64,000 nucleotides of DNA, taken from contig NZ_MLCB01000126.1 in the NCBI RefSeq assembly GCF_001890925.1, forward strand, positions 1 through 64,000, written 5' to 3'. The DNA is from Planktotalea frisia. GTDB taxonomy: Bacteria; Pseudomonadota; Alphaproteobacteria; Rhodobacterales; Rhodobacteraceae. The notes below the pieces were generated by a model. The model was not told the DNA's origin. It did no database searches and worked only from the letters and a program-made list of their open reading frames with translations. Positions 17,521 to 26,826 of the stretch are shown piece after piece (position 1 is the stretch's first letter; each line of letters opens with the position of its first letter). Both the position numbers and the translations under genes were made by a program.

Positions 17521-17560
17521 TCCTCGTATGATCGAGGACCGGAAGAGTTTTTGCTTCCGG
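17521..17560 (-). other. two abutting hairpins between the 97-residue gene and ffh
   Basis: TCCTCG/CGAGGA (17521-17526, 17533-17538) and CCGGAAG/CTTCCGG (17539-17545, 17554-17560) form two perfect adjacent stem-loops. They lie just after the stop at 17575 and about 110 bases before ffh. No T-tract follows, so this is not a classic terminator. They could stabilise the 3' end of the upstream transcript or sit in the ffh leader. Confidence 0.5.
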
Positions 17561-17574
17561 ATATGTCCCAGCGT

Positions 17575-17868
17575 TTAGGCTTTGGGTGGTTCAGAGTCAA
17601 CAGGCGCAGGCGGTTTCAACCATGCGTTTATGGCGTCCGTGATTTGTTTGGGCGCAAGGCCGCTGGTTGAGTATTGCGTGATCGGATGATCCCCTTGGCT
17701 CATCCCTTTATCAAAGACCAAAACGCAGCGCGCGGTGTCGTGGCCTTCTTTTTTCGCATGACTGAGATCGCTGAGCATGTGCACGATTTCACTATAGCCA
17801 CGCATGTTACGCGCACGAAAAGTGATCGTGTTATTCGGCCGATCAAAAATTACCTGAACACGACGCAC
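17575..17868 (-). CDS. conserved-looking protein of unknown function, 97 residues
   Basis: I do not recognise this family. The predicted start is GTG 17868, giving a soluble protein with an N-terminal strand pattern (RRVQVIFDRPNNTITFRARN), a helix (SEIVHMLSDLSHAKKEG), a further strand (ARCVLVFDKG) and a Pro-rich tail. No signal peptide or cofactor motif is visible. It lies 12 bases after the small membrane protein gene and is probably co-transcribed with it. Codon use looks normal for the region. Confidence 0.55.
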   Translation of the reverse strand: MRRVQVIFDRPNNTITFRARNMRGYSEIVHMLSDLSHAKKEGHDTARCVLVFDKGMSQGDHPITQYSTSGLAPKQITDAINAWLKPPAPVDSEPPKA

Positions 17869-17880
17869 AAAAAGACGGAT

Positions 17881-18060
17881 TCACAGCGTGATGAAAGCGG
17901 TAGCGAAGGTCAACACAAGGGCGACAAGCCACTCACTCGCAATCCATCCCGAAACAGCGCCTGCAAAGGATGCAAGAAAAAAGAAGCCAAGCAAAGCCGT
18001 CACCAACACTGGGCGATCCTCGATGATCAAGATTTGATCGGTATTGCGCGCGACTTTCAT
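17881..18060 (-). CDS. small two-helix membrane protein, unknown
   Basis: A predicted 59-residue protein from ATG 18060. RPVLVTALLGFFFLASFAGAV and WLVALVLTFATAFITL are two membrane-spanning segments separated by a short loop, with a short cytosolic N-terminus. No Shine-Dalgarno sequence is clear, and the frame stays open to TTG 18123, so the start is uncertain. It precedes the 97-residue unknown gene by 12 bases and is divergent from the LysR gene at 18186. Function unknown. Confidence 0.5.
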   Translation of the reverse strand: MKVARNTDQILIIEDRPVLVTALLGFFFLASFAGAVSGWIASEWLVALVLTFATAFITL

Positions 18061-18185
18061 AAAAAGAGTTTGTGGCAAGCGATGCGAATTTCCAAGTGTT
18101 TTGCCGTGCAAGCGGCGTTGCAATTTCGAACACTTAGGGCGAAAGTACAGTCACTGCGTTGATGAATGCACAAAAGGCTAGATGA

Positions 18186-19067
18186 ATGGACAACTGGGAC
18201 GAAGTGCGCACGGCCTATCAAGTGGCCAAAATGGGCACCGTGAGTGGTGCGGCAGACGTGCTCGGCGTGCATCATGCGACGGTCATTCGCCATGTGGATG
18301 CTCTCGAAGCGCGCCTTGGGGTGAAGCTGTTTCAACGTCACGCGCGCGGGTATACGGCGACGGAAGCAGGCGAGGACCTATGCCGCGTGGCGCAGGCCAC
18401 GGACGAGCAATTCAGCCAGCTTGCAGGGCGCGTAAAGGGCAAAGGTGATGAAGTCTCAGGCGAACTGGTGGTGACATCACTCATCGGCCTTGCGCCGATG
18501 ATGGCACCGGCGCTCACCGCATTTCAACAAACCTACCCTGATGTCACTCTTCGCTATCTAACGGGTGAACGCTTGTTCCGGCTTGAATACGGCGAGGCGC
18601 ATATCGCGGTACGCGCAGGAAGCGTGCCGGACCAACCGGACAATGTCGTGCAAGCTTTTGTCAAACAACCCATCGGGCTTTATGCTTCGCAAAGCTATAT
18701 CGACCGCTATGGCATGCCCAAGGATGAAAGCGAATATAACAAACATCGTTTTGTCGGGCACGATTCCGAGAGTAACGGATCACCGTTTTTCCAATGGCTG
18801 ATCAAGAATGTTCCGCGTGAAAACGTTGTGTTCCGCTCCACCGATAACCGCGCGATGGAACTTGCCATTCGTGCAGGCGCGGGCATCGGGTTCATGAATG
18901 CCCATGATGCTGCGGCCCATAAAGGCATGGTGCAAGTCGCGCCTGCGCGTGATGATTGGAATGCACAGCTTTGGCTGGTCACGCATGTCGATCTACACCG
19001 AACGGCTAAGGTCCAAGCCTTTTTGCGCTTTGTAAAAGAACAGGCGAAAAGTTGGGATATGTCATGA
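18186..19067 (+). CDS. LysR-family transcriptional regulator
   Basis: A 293-residue regulator. The N-terminal winged helix-turn-helix covers residues 3-60 (GTVSGAADVLGVHHATVIRH is the recognition region), followed by a linker helix and a periplasmic-binding-like effector domain starting near residue 92. It starts an operon with the EamA exporter, overlapping it by 4 bases, rather than being divergent from its target as is more usual. The effector is unknown; the downstream exporter and hydrolase are plausible targets. Confidence 0.9.
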   Translation: MDNWDEVRTAYQVAKMGTVSGAADVLGVHHATVIRHVDALEARLGVKLFQRHARGYTATEAGEDLCRVAQATDEQFSQLAGRVKGKGDEVSGELVVTSLIGLAPMMAPALTAFQQTYPDVTLRYLTGERLFRLEYGEAHIAVRAGSVPDQPDNVVQAFVKQPIGLYASQSYIDRYGMPKDESEYNKHRFVGHDSESNGSPFFQWLIKNVPRENVVFRSTDNRAMELAIRAGAGIGFMNAHDAAAHKGMVQVAPARDDWNAQLWLVTHVDLHRTAKVQAFLRFVKEQAKSWDMS

Positions 19068-19981
19068 ACGATGCTCTGCGCGGACATGGTGCGATGCTGT
19101 TGTTCTCCATGTTGGTTGCGGGGTCGTTTTCGCTCGGCGCACTTGCCTCGCCGTTCATTGCGCCGGAACTTGTGACAGTCTTGCGCTTTGGCATCGCGAC
19201 TCTCGTGCTTGGTGCGCTTTGTGGTTTTCGGGGCGAGCTTAAAGCAGAAAATGTGACGGCTGTTTGGCGGTATGTTCTGTTGGGTGGTGTGTTTGCGACC
19301 TACTTTGTGCTTATGTTTGCAGGCTTGAAAACAGCGCCAGCTGTTTCTGCGGCAGCAGTGTTTACGCTGACACCGATTTTGACGGCGCTGGCCTCTTACG
19401 TGTTGCTACGACAAATCACGACGCCGCGCATCGCGGGCGGTCTCGCCATTGGTGCGCTCGGCGCGCTTTGGGTGATTTTTCGCGCCGATTGGTCTGCTTT
19501 CATGCTCTTTGAAGTCGGAAAGGGCGAGATCATCTATTTTTGGGGCTGCATTTGCCACGCGATTTACATCCCGCTTGTGCGTTTACTGAACCGAGGCGAG
19601 AGCGCGATCCTGTTTTCATTCGGAACGACAATTGGCGGTATTTTGGTGCTTTTGGTGTGGAGCTGGTCCGCACTTTGGAGCACCGATTACGCGGCTCTGC
19701 CCAACATCGTCTGGATCACCATCCTGTATGTGTCGATTTTCGCGACAGCGGCGACCTTTGTTCTGGGCCAATTCGCTTCTCTCAGATTGCCGGGTGCAAA
19801 GGTGATGGCCTACACCTATCTCATCCCGTCGTGGGTGATTTTATGGGAAATTGCATTGGGGCACGGCGCGCCGCGCGGCCTCATTCTTGGTGGGGTTGGC
19901 TTGACTATGTTCGCTTTGGTGGTCTTGCTGAAACATGAAGAAACGGGAGGGCGTGATGGCCGATTATCAAAAGCTAATTGA
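19064..19981 (+). CDS. EamA/DMT-family membrane transporter
   Basis: A 305-residue inner-membrane protein with ten predicted helices in two EamA repeats. ATG 19064 overlaps the LysR stop (ATGA), preferred over ATG 19052 inside the LysR gene. DMT members usually export amino acids or other small metabolites; no substrate can be assigned. The end overlaps the hydrolase gene by 26 bases, making a three-gene operon. Confidence 0.86.
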   Translation: MNDALRGHGAMLLFSMLVAGSFSLGALASPFIAPELVTVLRFGIATLVLGALCGFRGELKAENVTAVWRYVLLGGVFATYFVLMFAGLKTAPAVSAAAVFTLTPILTALASYVLLRQITTPRIAGGLAIGALGALWVIFRADWSAFMLFEVGKGEIIYFWGCICHAIYIPLVRLLNRGESAILFSFGTTIGGILVLLVWSWSALWSTDYAALPNIVWITILYVSIFATAATFVLGQFASLRLPGAKVMAYTYLIPSWVILWEIALGHGAPRGLILGGVGLTMFALVVLLKHEETGGRDGRLSKAN

Positions 19982-20879
19982 TGCAGAGATTTGGGCGTTC
20001 ATCGAGAAAACCAATAGTTTTTACCCACCCGACACAGCCACTTACGGTGTTGAGGACCAGCGCCGCATTTATGACGGCATGTGCGCTGCGTTTCGCGTGG
20101 ACTACCCCGATGGCGTGAGCACGACGGATCGCGTCTATGGTGGCGTGCCGTGCCGACATTATACGAATAGTGGCAGCGATGTTGTGGTCATGTATTTCCA
20201 CGGTGGCGGGTTCGTTGTTGGCGGCTTGGAGAGCCATGATGATGTGTGCGCCGAGATTTGCGCGGCGACGGGTTTGGATGTGGTATCTGTCGATTACCGC
20301 ATGGCCCCAGAGCATAAACATCCCGCAATGTTTGACGATGCAATGGCCGCGACGCGGGCTGTTTTTGCTGAAACAGGCAAAGCTGTTGTGCTGTGCGGCG
20401 ATAGCGCAGGGGGCAACTTGGCCGCTTGTGTCTCACATATGGCACGTGGCTCTGAGGTGGCGATTAAAGGACAGGTGTTGGTTTATCCGGGTCTGGGCGG
20501 TGATTTCGACAAAGGCTCTTACATGGTGTTTGCGGATGCACCTATGCTGACGCGTGATGATATTATGATTTACCGCAATGTGCGACTTGCAGGGGACGAG
20601 CCTGTTGGTGATCCGCGCTATGCGCCGCTTCATGATACCACGTTTGACGGATTGCCGCCGACAGTGATCAACACGGCGCAATGCGATCCATTGAGCGATG
20701 ATGGTATTGATTACGAAGAAGCTCTGAGAGCCGCAGGCGTGCCTGTCCACCGCGTTGATGAGGCTGGACTGGTGCATGGCCATTTGCGCGCGCGCCACAC
20801 GTCCGAGCGATCAAGCGCGAGTTTCACCCGTATTACGCAAGCGATCTCTGCATTGGCTGCAGGTGAGTGGCCTTACTAA
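19956..20879 (+). CDS. alpha/beta hydrolase of the HSL group
   Basis: A 307-residue hydrolase. YFHGGGFVVG gives the HGGG oxyanion-hole motif, CGDSAGGNL the nucleophile elbow with catalytic Ser, and GLVHGH near the C-terminus the likely catalytic His. The catalytic Asp probably lies in QCDPLSDDG. This places it in the hormone-sensitive lipase-like family of carboxylesterases/amidases. GGGAGG 5 bases upstream supports ATG 19956 over the longer frame. With LysR and an exporter it may clear a small ester or amide, but the substrate is unknown. Confidence 0.86.
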   Translation: MADYQKLIDAEIWAFIEKTNSFYPPDTATYGVEDQRRIYDGMCAAFRVDYPDGVSTTDRVYGGVPCRHYTNSGSDVVVMYFHGGGFVVGGLESHDDVCAEICAATGLDVVSVDYRMAPEHKHPAMFDDAMAATRAVFAETGKAVVLCGDSAGGNLAACVSHMARGSEVAIKGQVLVYPGLGGDFDKGSYMVFADAPMLTRDDIMIYRNVRLAGDEPVGDPRYAPLHDTTFDGLPPTVINTAQCDPLSDDGIDYEEALRAAGVPVHRVDEAGLVHGHLRARHTSERSSASFTRITQAISALAAGEWPY

Positions 20880-20888
20880 CGGCGCGCG

Positions 20889-20908
20889 CGATTTTTCTAG
20901 AAAAATCG
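20889..20908. terminator. 20-base perfect palindrome between convergent genes
   Basis: CGATTTTTCTAGAAAAATCG is a perfect palindrome with T- and A-rich arms, 9 bases after the hydrolase stop and just before the stop of the convergent phosphodiesterase gene. It is best read as a bidirectional transcription end. Confidence 0.55.
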
Positions 20909-20913
20909 GGGCG

Positions 20914-21753
20914 TCACGCAGGGAGGAAAGGGTCTGCCTTCATGCTGGCAGGGATCGGTGCGCCAAGTCGATTTAGGATGCTTGGAGCAAGCTGTAGCTG
21001 GTGTAGTGGCGTCTGTGCGTCTGGACCTTGCGCATCACCAAAATAATAGAGCGCAAATTCCTGTTGCAGTGGGTTGTTCCCGCCATGATGCCCACGCGCG
21101 TCTTGTCCATGATCTGCGGTCACGATCACCTCGTATCCCATGTCGCGCCAACGCGGAATGAAAGGGGCGAGCATCTCATCCATCACAAAACACGCGTGAT
21201 CCATTTCATGGCTTTCATGTTGAAAGCGGTGCCCCATGCTATCGAGCGTGCACGTGTGCAAGATCCCGTAGTTCAAATCAAACCGACCCGCGAGATTGGT
21301 GAGCGTGGCGAAGAGATCAAGATCAGACGGTGTCATCTGATTGGCCTGCCCATAACCCGTCATTGAATGAAAACGACCGTGGTTTATCGTATTGCTTTCG
21401 GGTTCATCGTACTCGATGTCGCGCACGTAATCGAAAGGATGGCGGTTGAAAAATTCTGACCAGAATGAATGCGTGACAGCCCCAGTTGTGCCACCCGCCT
21501 TTCTGATTTCGGAAAAGAGATCAGGTTGCGTTATGCGAAAGACGTTTCCGTTGCCGGTACAGCCATGTTCCTGCGGTGTGACACCTGTGTGGATCGACGC
21601 GTAGCAGCTGGCCGAAATAGACGGAAGCACGCTGGTCATTGTCCATTTTTGTGCGGTTCCGTTTGCCACCCAGCCCTCAAGATTACCAAACAAACGCGCC
21701 CAATTGCGCAGGGGGACACCATCAAGGATGATGAGGAGCAATTTGCGATCCAT
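20914..21753 (-). CDS. alkaline phosphatase-superfamily phosphodiesterase
   Basis: A 279-residue member of the type I phosphodiesterase/nucleotide pyrophosphatase group. The metal-binding Asp is in IILDG; the nucleophile is a Ser or Thr in the stretch before IHTGVTPQEHG; DSMGHRFQHE and TADHGQDARGHHGG supply the remaining metal ligands. No signal peptide is visible, so it is likely cytosolic. It follows the ABC importer genes by 54 bases, with a repeat fragment between them, and may belong to the same operon. The substrate is unknown. Confidence 0.82.
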   Translation of the reverse strand: MDRKLLLIILDGVPLRNWARLFGNLEGWVANGTAQKWTMTSVLPSISASCYASIHTGVTPQEHGCTGNGNVFRITQPDLFSEIRKAGGTTGAVTHSFWSEFFNRHPFDYVRDIEYDEPESNTINHGRFHSMTGYGQANQMTPSDLDLFATLTNLAGRFDLNYGILHTCTLDSMGHRFQHESHEMDHACFVMDEMLAPFIPRWRDMGYEVIVTADHGQDARGHHGGNNPLQQEFALYYFGDAQGPDAQTPLHQLQLAPSILNRLGAPIPASMKADPFLPA

Positions 21754-21766
21754 AGGAGCCTCCGGC

Positions 21767-21790
21767 AGAAGTTTATTTAGAAAGATGAAG
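21767..21790. repeat. fragment of a dispersed intergenic repeat
   Basis: AGAAGTTTATTTAGAAAGAT and the following GAAG match the segment at 36967-36990 at 22 of 24 bases. Both sit beside gene 3' ends. This copy lacks the G/C-rich palindrome seen at 36945 and 51928. Confidence 0.5.
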
Positions 21791-21807
21791 CAGTGGGTCG
21801 TTTCTTG

Positions 21808-23442
21808 TTAGTTCCCAGCGCTTTCCATTTTACGGGTTGCAATGACGTTCTCAAGCCAGCCGATTTTCATTTCAGGGACTGAGCTGAGCAAAAGATCGGT
21901 GTAATCATCAAACGGAGGACTCAGGACCTCGGACTTGGTGCCGTAGCGCACAACTTTGCCTTGGTACATTACCGCGATGCTATCGGCGATTGCGCGCACT
22001 GTCGCGAGATCGTGTGTGATGAACAGATAAGCCACATCCTCGCGCTTTTGCAGATTGAGCAGCAGTTTAAGGATGCCATCAGCGACCAACGGATCGAGCG
22101 CGGATGTAACTTCATCACAGATGATAAGCTTGGGCTTGGCTGCCAGCGCGCGCGCAATGCAGACTCGTTGTTTTTGACCGCCTGAGAGTTCAGCAGGGTA
22201 ACGATCGATGAAGCCATCGCCCATCTCAATTTCTTCCAAGAGCTCCGCGATACGCTTGCGTTTCTCTTCGCCCTTCATGCCGAAGTAGAATTCCAGCGGG
22301 CGTCCGATTATCGTGCCAACTGTTTGGCGTGGATTCATGGCAACATCGGCCATTTGGTAGATCATCTGAAGCTCACGCAGATCCTCGCGTGAGCGGCTTG
22401 GTTGATCCGGTGTCAAAGTACGACCCGCGAAATCCGTACTGCCGCCCTTTGGTGGAAGCAGGCCAGTGATCACACGCGCGAGTGTGGATTTACCAGAGCC
22501 GGATTCCCCAACAACGGCCAAAGTTTGACCCGGTGAAATATCAATGCTCACGTCATGCAGAACGTCGAATTTCGTACCCTTGTAGCGCGCTGTAATGTTC
22601 TTGGCGCTCAGGATCGGCTGGGTTGGTGTCTTTTCTTCATGATTGATCGAGCGCACGGAAACGAGCGCTTTGGTATAGTCTTCTTGCGGGTGGTTGATGA
22701 TCTGATCGACCGTGCCGTATTCGACCATATTGCCCATCTTCAGCACCATGATTTCATCACTCACCTGCGCAACGACAGCAAGGTCATGCGTGATATATAA
22801 AGCAGCGACACCTGTATCGCGGATCGCTTCTTTGATCGCTGCAAGCACGTCGATTTGGGTGGTTACATCAAGCGCTGTTGTTGGTTCATCAAACACCACC
22901 AAGTCAGGCTCTGGGCAGAGCGCGAGCGCGGTCATGCAGCGTTGAAGCTGACCGCCTGAGACTTGGTGCGGATAGCGAGAGCCAATGTTGTCAGGATCGG
23001 GCAGACCAAGCTTGTCAAAGAGCAAACGCGCTTTGGCTTCCGCATCCGCGCGGCTGAATTTGCCTTGGCTCACGGAGGCCTCAACAACCTGATCCATGAT
23101 CTTCTTGGCAGGGTTGAAGCTGGCAGCGGCGGATTGGGCCACATAGGTCACCTCTGCGCCGCGCAGTTTGCGCAAATCGCCAATGCCACCTTTGAGGATG
23201 TCACGTCCGTTGACCCAGACTTCGCCGTCCGTCAGTTCCACACCGCCACGCCCGTAGCCTAGAGCCGAAAGTCCAATGGTGGATTTTCCGGCACCGGATT
23301 CACCGATCAGGCCAAGCACTTTGCCCTTTTGCAGCTCGAAATCGACGCCATGCACAATCTTGATCTTATGGGGTTTGGCATCGGGGGGATAAACCGTTGC
23401 GCCAATTTTCAGACCGCGTACTTTGAGGAGTGGATCGCTCAT
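21808..23442 (-). CDS. peptide-type ABC transporter ATPase with two fused nucleotide-binding domains
   Basis: A 544-residue fusion of the DppD- and DppF-like ATPases. The first domain has GESGAGKST and VSGGQLQR, the second GESGSGKST and LSGGQKQR; both have Walker B Asp-Glu and ITHDLA switch histidines. It powers import through the two permeases upstream. The start at ATG 23442 overlaps the permease stop by one base (TAATG) and fits the family better than the longer frame to 23487. In many species these domains are two separate proteins; the fused form is common for this group. Confidence 0.93.
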   Translation of the reverse strand: MSDPLLKVRGLKIGATVYPPDAKPHKIKIVHGVDFELQKGKVLGLIGESGAGKSTIGLSALGYGRGGVELTDGEVWVNGRDILKGGIGDLRKLRGAEVTYVAQSAAASFNPAKKIMDQVVEASVSQGKFSRADAEAKARLLFDKLGLPDPDNIGSRYPHQVSGGQLQRCMTALALCPEPDLVVFDEPTTALDVTTQIDVLAAIKEAIRDTGVAALYITHDLAVVAQVSDEIMVLKMGNMVEYGTVDQIINHPQEDYTKALVSVRSINHEEKTPTQPILSAKNITARYKGTKFDVLHDVSIDISPGQTLAVVGESGSGKSTLARVITGLLPPKGGSTDFAGRTLTPDQPSRSREDLRELQMIYQMADVAMNPRQTVGTIIGRPLEFYFGMKGEEKRKRIAELLEEIEMGDGFIDRYPAELSGGQKQRVCIARALAAKPKLIICDEVTSALDPLVADGILKLLLNLQKREDVAYLFITHDLATVRAIADSIAVMYQGKVVRYGTKSEVLSPPFDDYTDLLLSSVPEMKIGWLENVIATRKMESAGN

Positions 23443-24260
23443 TATCCGCGTCCTCCTTTGAGAGAGGTGGTTCTGTTGAGCACCCAATCCGCCACGAGGT
23501 TCACAGAGATTGCGAGGGTTGCAATCGCAAAAGCGGGGACCAGCGCAGCAGGGATGCCGTAAACGATGCCATCTTTGTTTTCTTTGACGATGCCGCCCCA
23601 GTCTGCGCCGGGGGGTTGCACGCCAAGGCCCAAGAACGACAGGGTCGAGACGAAAAGGACCGCAAAAATAAAGCGCAGGCCCATTTCAGCGACCAAGGGG
23701 CTAAGAGCGTTGGGGAGGATCTCGCGGAAGATTATCCAAGATTTTCCCTCACCGCGCAGTGTCGCGGCTTCGACGTAATCCATCACGTTGATGTCCACAG
23801 CGACCGCGCGTGAAAGACGGTAAACGCGTGTGGAATCCAAGAGGCCCATCACAACGATCAAAACTGGAATGGTCACAGGCATCACGGACAAAACAACCAA
23901 TGCAAAGATCAAAGACGGGATCGACATGATCAAATCCACAAAGCGCGAAATTGCCTGATCGACCCAACCGCCCATCACGGCTGCCAATAGTCCAAGACAG
24001 GACCCGAGCGTGAAACTAAGGATCGTTGCAGCCGTCGCGATAAAGATTGTCGTGCGCCCGCCGTAGATCATACGGCTCAGCAGGTCGCGCCCGATGCTGT
24101 CAGTGCCCAGCCAATGCTTGGAAGAGGCTGGCTCCCATACGTCGCCTACCGCTTCGGCCATGCCATAAGGGGCAAGCCAGGGCGCAAAGATTGCGATGAA
24201 GAAATAAAGACCTGTAAAGAACAGACCGATGAGGGCGGAAATTGGGATATTCTTGAACAT
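23442..24260 (-). CDS. peptide-type ABC transporter permease, DppC-like
   Basis: A 272-residue inner-membrane permease with an N-terminal helix and about five more. GTDSIGRDLLSRMIYGGR is the DppC/OppC signature, and the EAA loop lies at EAATLRGEGKSWIIFREILPN. It pairs with the permease 11 bases upstream and overlaps the ATPase by one base. Specificity is set by the binding protein; dipeptides, oligopeptides, nickel and some sugars are all known cargo for the family. Confidence 0.92.
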   Translation of the reverse strand: MFKNIPISALIGLFFTGLYFFIAIFAPWLAPYGMAEAVGDVWEPASSKHWLGTDSIGRDLLSRMIYGGRTTIFIATAATILSFTLGSCLGLLAAVMGGWVDQAISRFVDLIMSIPSLIFALVVLSVMPVTIPVLIVVMGLLDSTRVYRLSRAVAVDINVMDYVEAATLRGEGKSWIIFREILPNALSPLVAEMGLRFIFAVLFVSTLSFLGLGVQPPGADWGGIVKENKDGIVYGIPAALVPAFAIATLAISVNLVADWVLNRTTSLKGGRG

Positions 24261-24271
24261 GTCCGCTCCTC

Positions 24272-25228
24272 CTATTTCGGGTGCCGCAAGCGCGGGTTGG
24301 CAAGGATAGAAACAATGTCAGCAACCATGTTGAGCAAAATATAAACGGCCGCGAACACAAGGCCGCAGGCTTGCACAACAGGGACATCACGCTTGGCGAC
24401 GTGATCGACCAGATACTGCCCCATGCCGGGATAAACGAACACCACTTCGACGACGACTACGCCCACAACGAGATAAGCAAGGTTGAGCATGACAACATTC
24501 ACGATCGGTGCAATCGCATTCGGGAAAGCGTGACGCGAAATGACTTGAAAGCTGCTCAGACCTTTGAGTTCAGCCGTCTCGATATAAGCGGATTGCATCA
24601 CATTCAGAATTGCCGCGCGGGTCATGCGCATCATATGCGCAAGCACGACAAGCGTTAGAACCGTCACAGGCAAGGCGATCGCATGCAGCTTTTGGCCAAG
24701 GCTCATGCTGTCGTTAATCATCGCCACTGAGGGTGCCCAGCCCAGCTTTACGCCGACAAAATACATCAAAACGTAGCCGATCAGGAATTCTGGAATGGAA
24801 ATCGAGGTCAAGGTGACGGCTGAAATCATCTTGTCAGGCCAGCGGTCTTTGTAACGAACGGCCACTAAACCAAGGAAAATCGCCAACGGTACGGACACAA
24901 CAGCGGCCCAGAACGCAAGGAACAACGTGTTACCCAACCGTTTGCCCATGGAGGTTGCAATATCCTGACCATTGGTCAGGGCTGTACCGAGATCGCCTTG
25001 AATCGCACCGCCAAGCCAACTGAAATAGCGGCTCAAAGCAGGTTCGTTCAGGCCTAAATCTTTTCGTAGATTAGCCAATGCTTCGGGGGTCGCCGATTGG
25101 CCTAAAATGGATTGTGCAACGTCGCCGGGAAGAATTTGTGTTCCCACAAAAATCAACGCAGACGCTGCGAGGAGGAGCAGGAGCCCCAGCGCTAAGCGCT
25201 GGGACACCAATTTCAAAATCGGGTGCAT
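24272..25228 (-). CDS. peptide-type ABC transporter permease, DppB-like
   Basis: A 318-residue inner-membrane permease with about six helices. LPGDVAQSILGQSATPE after the first helix and ETAELKGLSSFQVISRHAFPN (EAA loop) are the DppB/OppB signatures. ATG 25228 puts the first helix near the N-terminus; the longer frame to 25309 runs into the end of the binding-protein gene. It is 14 bases after that gene and 11 bases before the partner permease. Confidence 0.92.
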   Translation of the reverse strand: MHPILKLVSQRLALGLLLLLAASALIFVGTQILPGDVAQSILGQSATPEALANLRKDLGLNEPALSRYFSWLGGAIQGDLGTALTNGQDIATSMGKRLGNTLFLAFWAAVVSVPLAIFLGLVAVRYKDRWPDKMISAVTLTSISIPEFLIGYVLMYFVGVKLGWAPSVAMINDSMSLGQKLHAIALPVTVLTLVVLAHMMRMTRAAILNVMQSAYIETAELKGLSSFQVISRHAFPNAIAPIVNVVMLNLAYLVVGVVVVEVVFVYPGMGQYLVDHVAKRDVPVVQACGLVFAAVYILLNMVADIVSILANPRLRHPK

Positions 25229-25242
25229 TTGCGTTCCCGACC

Positions 25243-26826
25243 TTACGCGAAGGACAGCTTGCGTGTGACCTGACCGTTCATCAGCTCGCCGTTTGGATCG
25301 GTTTCCCATCCAACCAGCTTGTCGCTGACGCCGTCGATGAAGTCGTTGAACATTGGGCAGATGAGACCACCCTCGTCACGCACGATGTTACCCATCTCGG
25401 AATAAAGCGCTTTGCGCTTCGTGAGGTCGAGCTCTGCCTTGGCTGCGAGCAGCTTGGCGTCAAACTCAGGGTTGTTGAACTTCGTGTCGTTCCAATCCGC
25501 AGAAGACAGATACGCAGTCGAGTACATTTGATCCTGAACCGGACGGCCACCCCAATAGGATGCACAGAACGGCTGCTTGTTCCAAACTTCAGACCAGTAA
25601 CCATCATTTGGCTCGCGCTTGATTTCAAGCGGGATACCTGCGGCTTGTGCAGACTGTTGGAACAACTGCGCTGCTTCAACCGCACCCGGGAAGGCACCGT
25701 CAGCTGTGCGCAGAATAATGGGTGAGCCATCATGACCGGATTTCGCGTAATGCTCTTTCGCTTTATCCACATCATACATGCGCTGTGGGATCGAGCTGTC
25801 GAACAAAGGATAAGCTGCGTTGATTGGCATGTCGTTGCCGACAGAACCGTATCCGCGCAGGATCTTCTCAACCATTTCTTCACGATTGATCGCGTATTTC
25901 AGCGCAAGGCGCAGTTCTTTGGAATCGAACGGTGCAGTGTTTGTGTGCATGATGAACACATAGTGACCACGGCCCGGCGTAGACTGAACCGACACACCAG
26001 GTGCGCGCGACAGAAGGCCAGCAATCTTAGGCTCAAGACGGTTAATCAGGTGAACCTGACCGGACTGAAGTGCTGCTGTACGTGCAGTTGCGTCGTTGAT
26101 CGCGAGGATTTCGACGGAATCAAAGTGACCATCATCACCCCAATAGTTCGCGAACTTGGAGTACATGTGACGCACACCCGGCTCGTCAACTTCCATCTTA
26201 TATGGGCCTGTGCCAACGCCTTCGGCAGGGTTGTCCATGCCACCGTTTGGCTGAATGATCAGGTGATAATCCGCCATCAGGTACGGAAGGTCAGCGTTTG
26301 CATTCTTCAGCGTGACGGAGAACGTGTCGCCCTCAACCTTCATGCTTTCGATGTTTTTCATCACACCCAGTGCGCCGGACTTTGAATCTTCGTTGGAGTG
26401 ACGCTCCATCGTTTTCATGACGTCTTCGCCGGTCATTGTCTTGCCGTTATGGAATTCAACGCCTTGGCGCAGTTTGAACATCCATGTTTTTGCGTCTGGC
26501 GTGCTCTCTACGCTCGTTGCGAGACGGCCTTCGATGTCGCCCGTCGCAGACACTTCTACCAATGTGTCACCGAACTGACGACCATTGTGATACGGTACTT
26601 GGCTTGCATATGTCGCTGGATCGAGCGAGTTCGTGCTCTCACCGCCTGTGGAGCCGATCTTTAGATCGCCACCTTTTTTGTGGCTTGCAGCTTTCGCAGC
26701 AGTTGCGAACATCGTGCTCGCAGCTGCGGCGCTGACGCCGAGTGCAGACGCTTTGCCCATAAAGTCGCGGCGTGACAGTTTGCCTGCGCTCGCACGTTTT
26801 GCGAGGTAGTCGAGTTGATCTTGCAT
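25243..26826 (-). CDS. peptide-type ABC transporter substrate-binding protein, Tat-exported
   Basis: A 527-residue periplasmic solute-binding protein of the SBP family 5 (DppA/OppA class). The N-terminus carries SRRDFMGK, a twin-arginine motif, and an Ala-rich signal ending near AKAASH, so it is exported folded. The mature protein has the family's RQGVEFHNGKTMTGEDV and YAINREEMVEKI segments. GGGAGA precedes the start. It is the first of four importer genes. With the CocE hydrolase upstream, peptide or ester-linked cargo is plausible. Confidence 0.93.
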   Translation of the reverse strand: MQDQLDYLAKRASAGKLSRRDFMGKASALGVSAAAASTMFATAAKAASHKKGGDLKIGSTGGESTNSLDPATYASQVPYHNGRQFGDTLVEVSATGDIEGRLATSVESTPDAKTWMFKLRQGVEFHNGKTMTGEDVMKTMERHSNEDSKSGALGVMKNIESMKVEGDTFSVTLKNANADLPYLMADYHLIIQPNGGMDNPAEGVGTGPYKMEVDEPGVRHMYSKFANYWGDDGHFDSVEILAINDATARTAALQSGQVHLINRLEPKIAGLLSRAPGVSVQSTPGRGHYVFIMHTNTAPFDSKELRLALKYAINREEMVEKILRGYGSVGNDMPINAAYPLFDSSIPQRMYDVDKAKEHYAKSGHDGSPIILRTADGAFPGAVEAAQLFQQSAQAAGIPLEIKREPNDGYWSEVWNKQPFCASYWGGRPVQDQMYSTAYLSSADWNDTKFNNPEFDAKLLAAKAELDLTKRKALYSEMGNIVRDEGGLICPMFNDFIDGVSDKLVGWETDPNGELMNGQVTRKLSFA

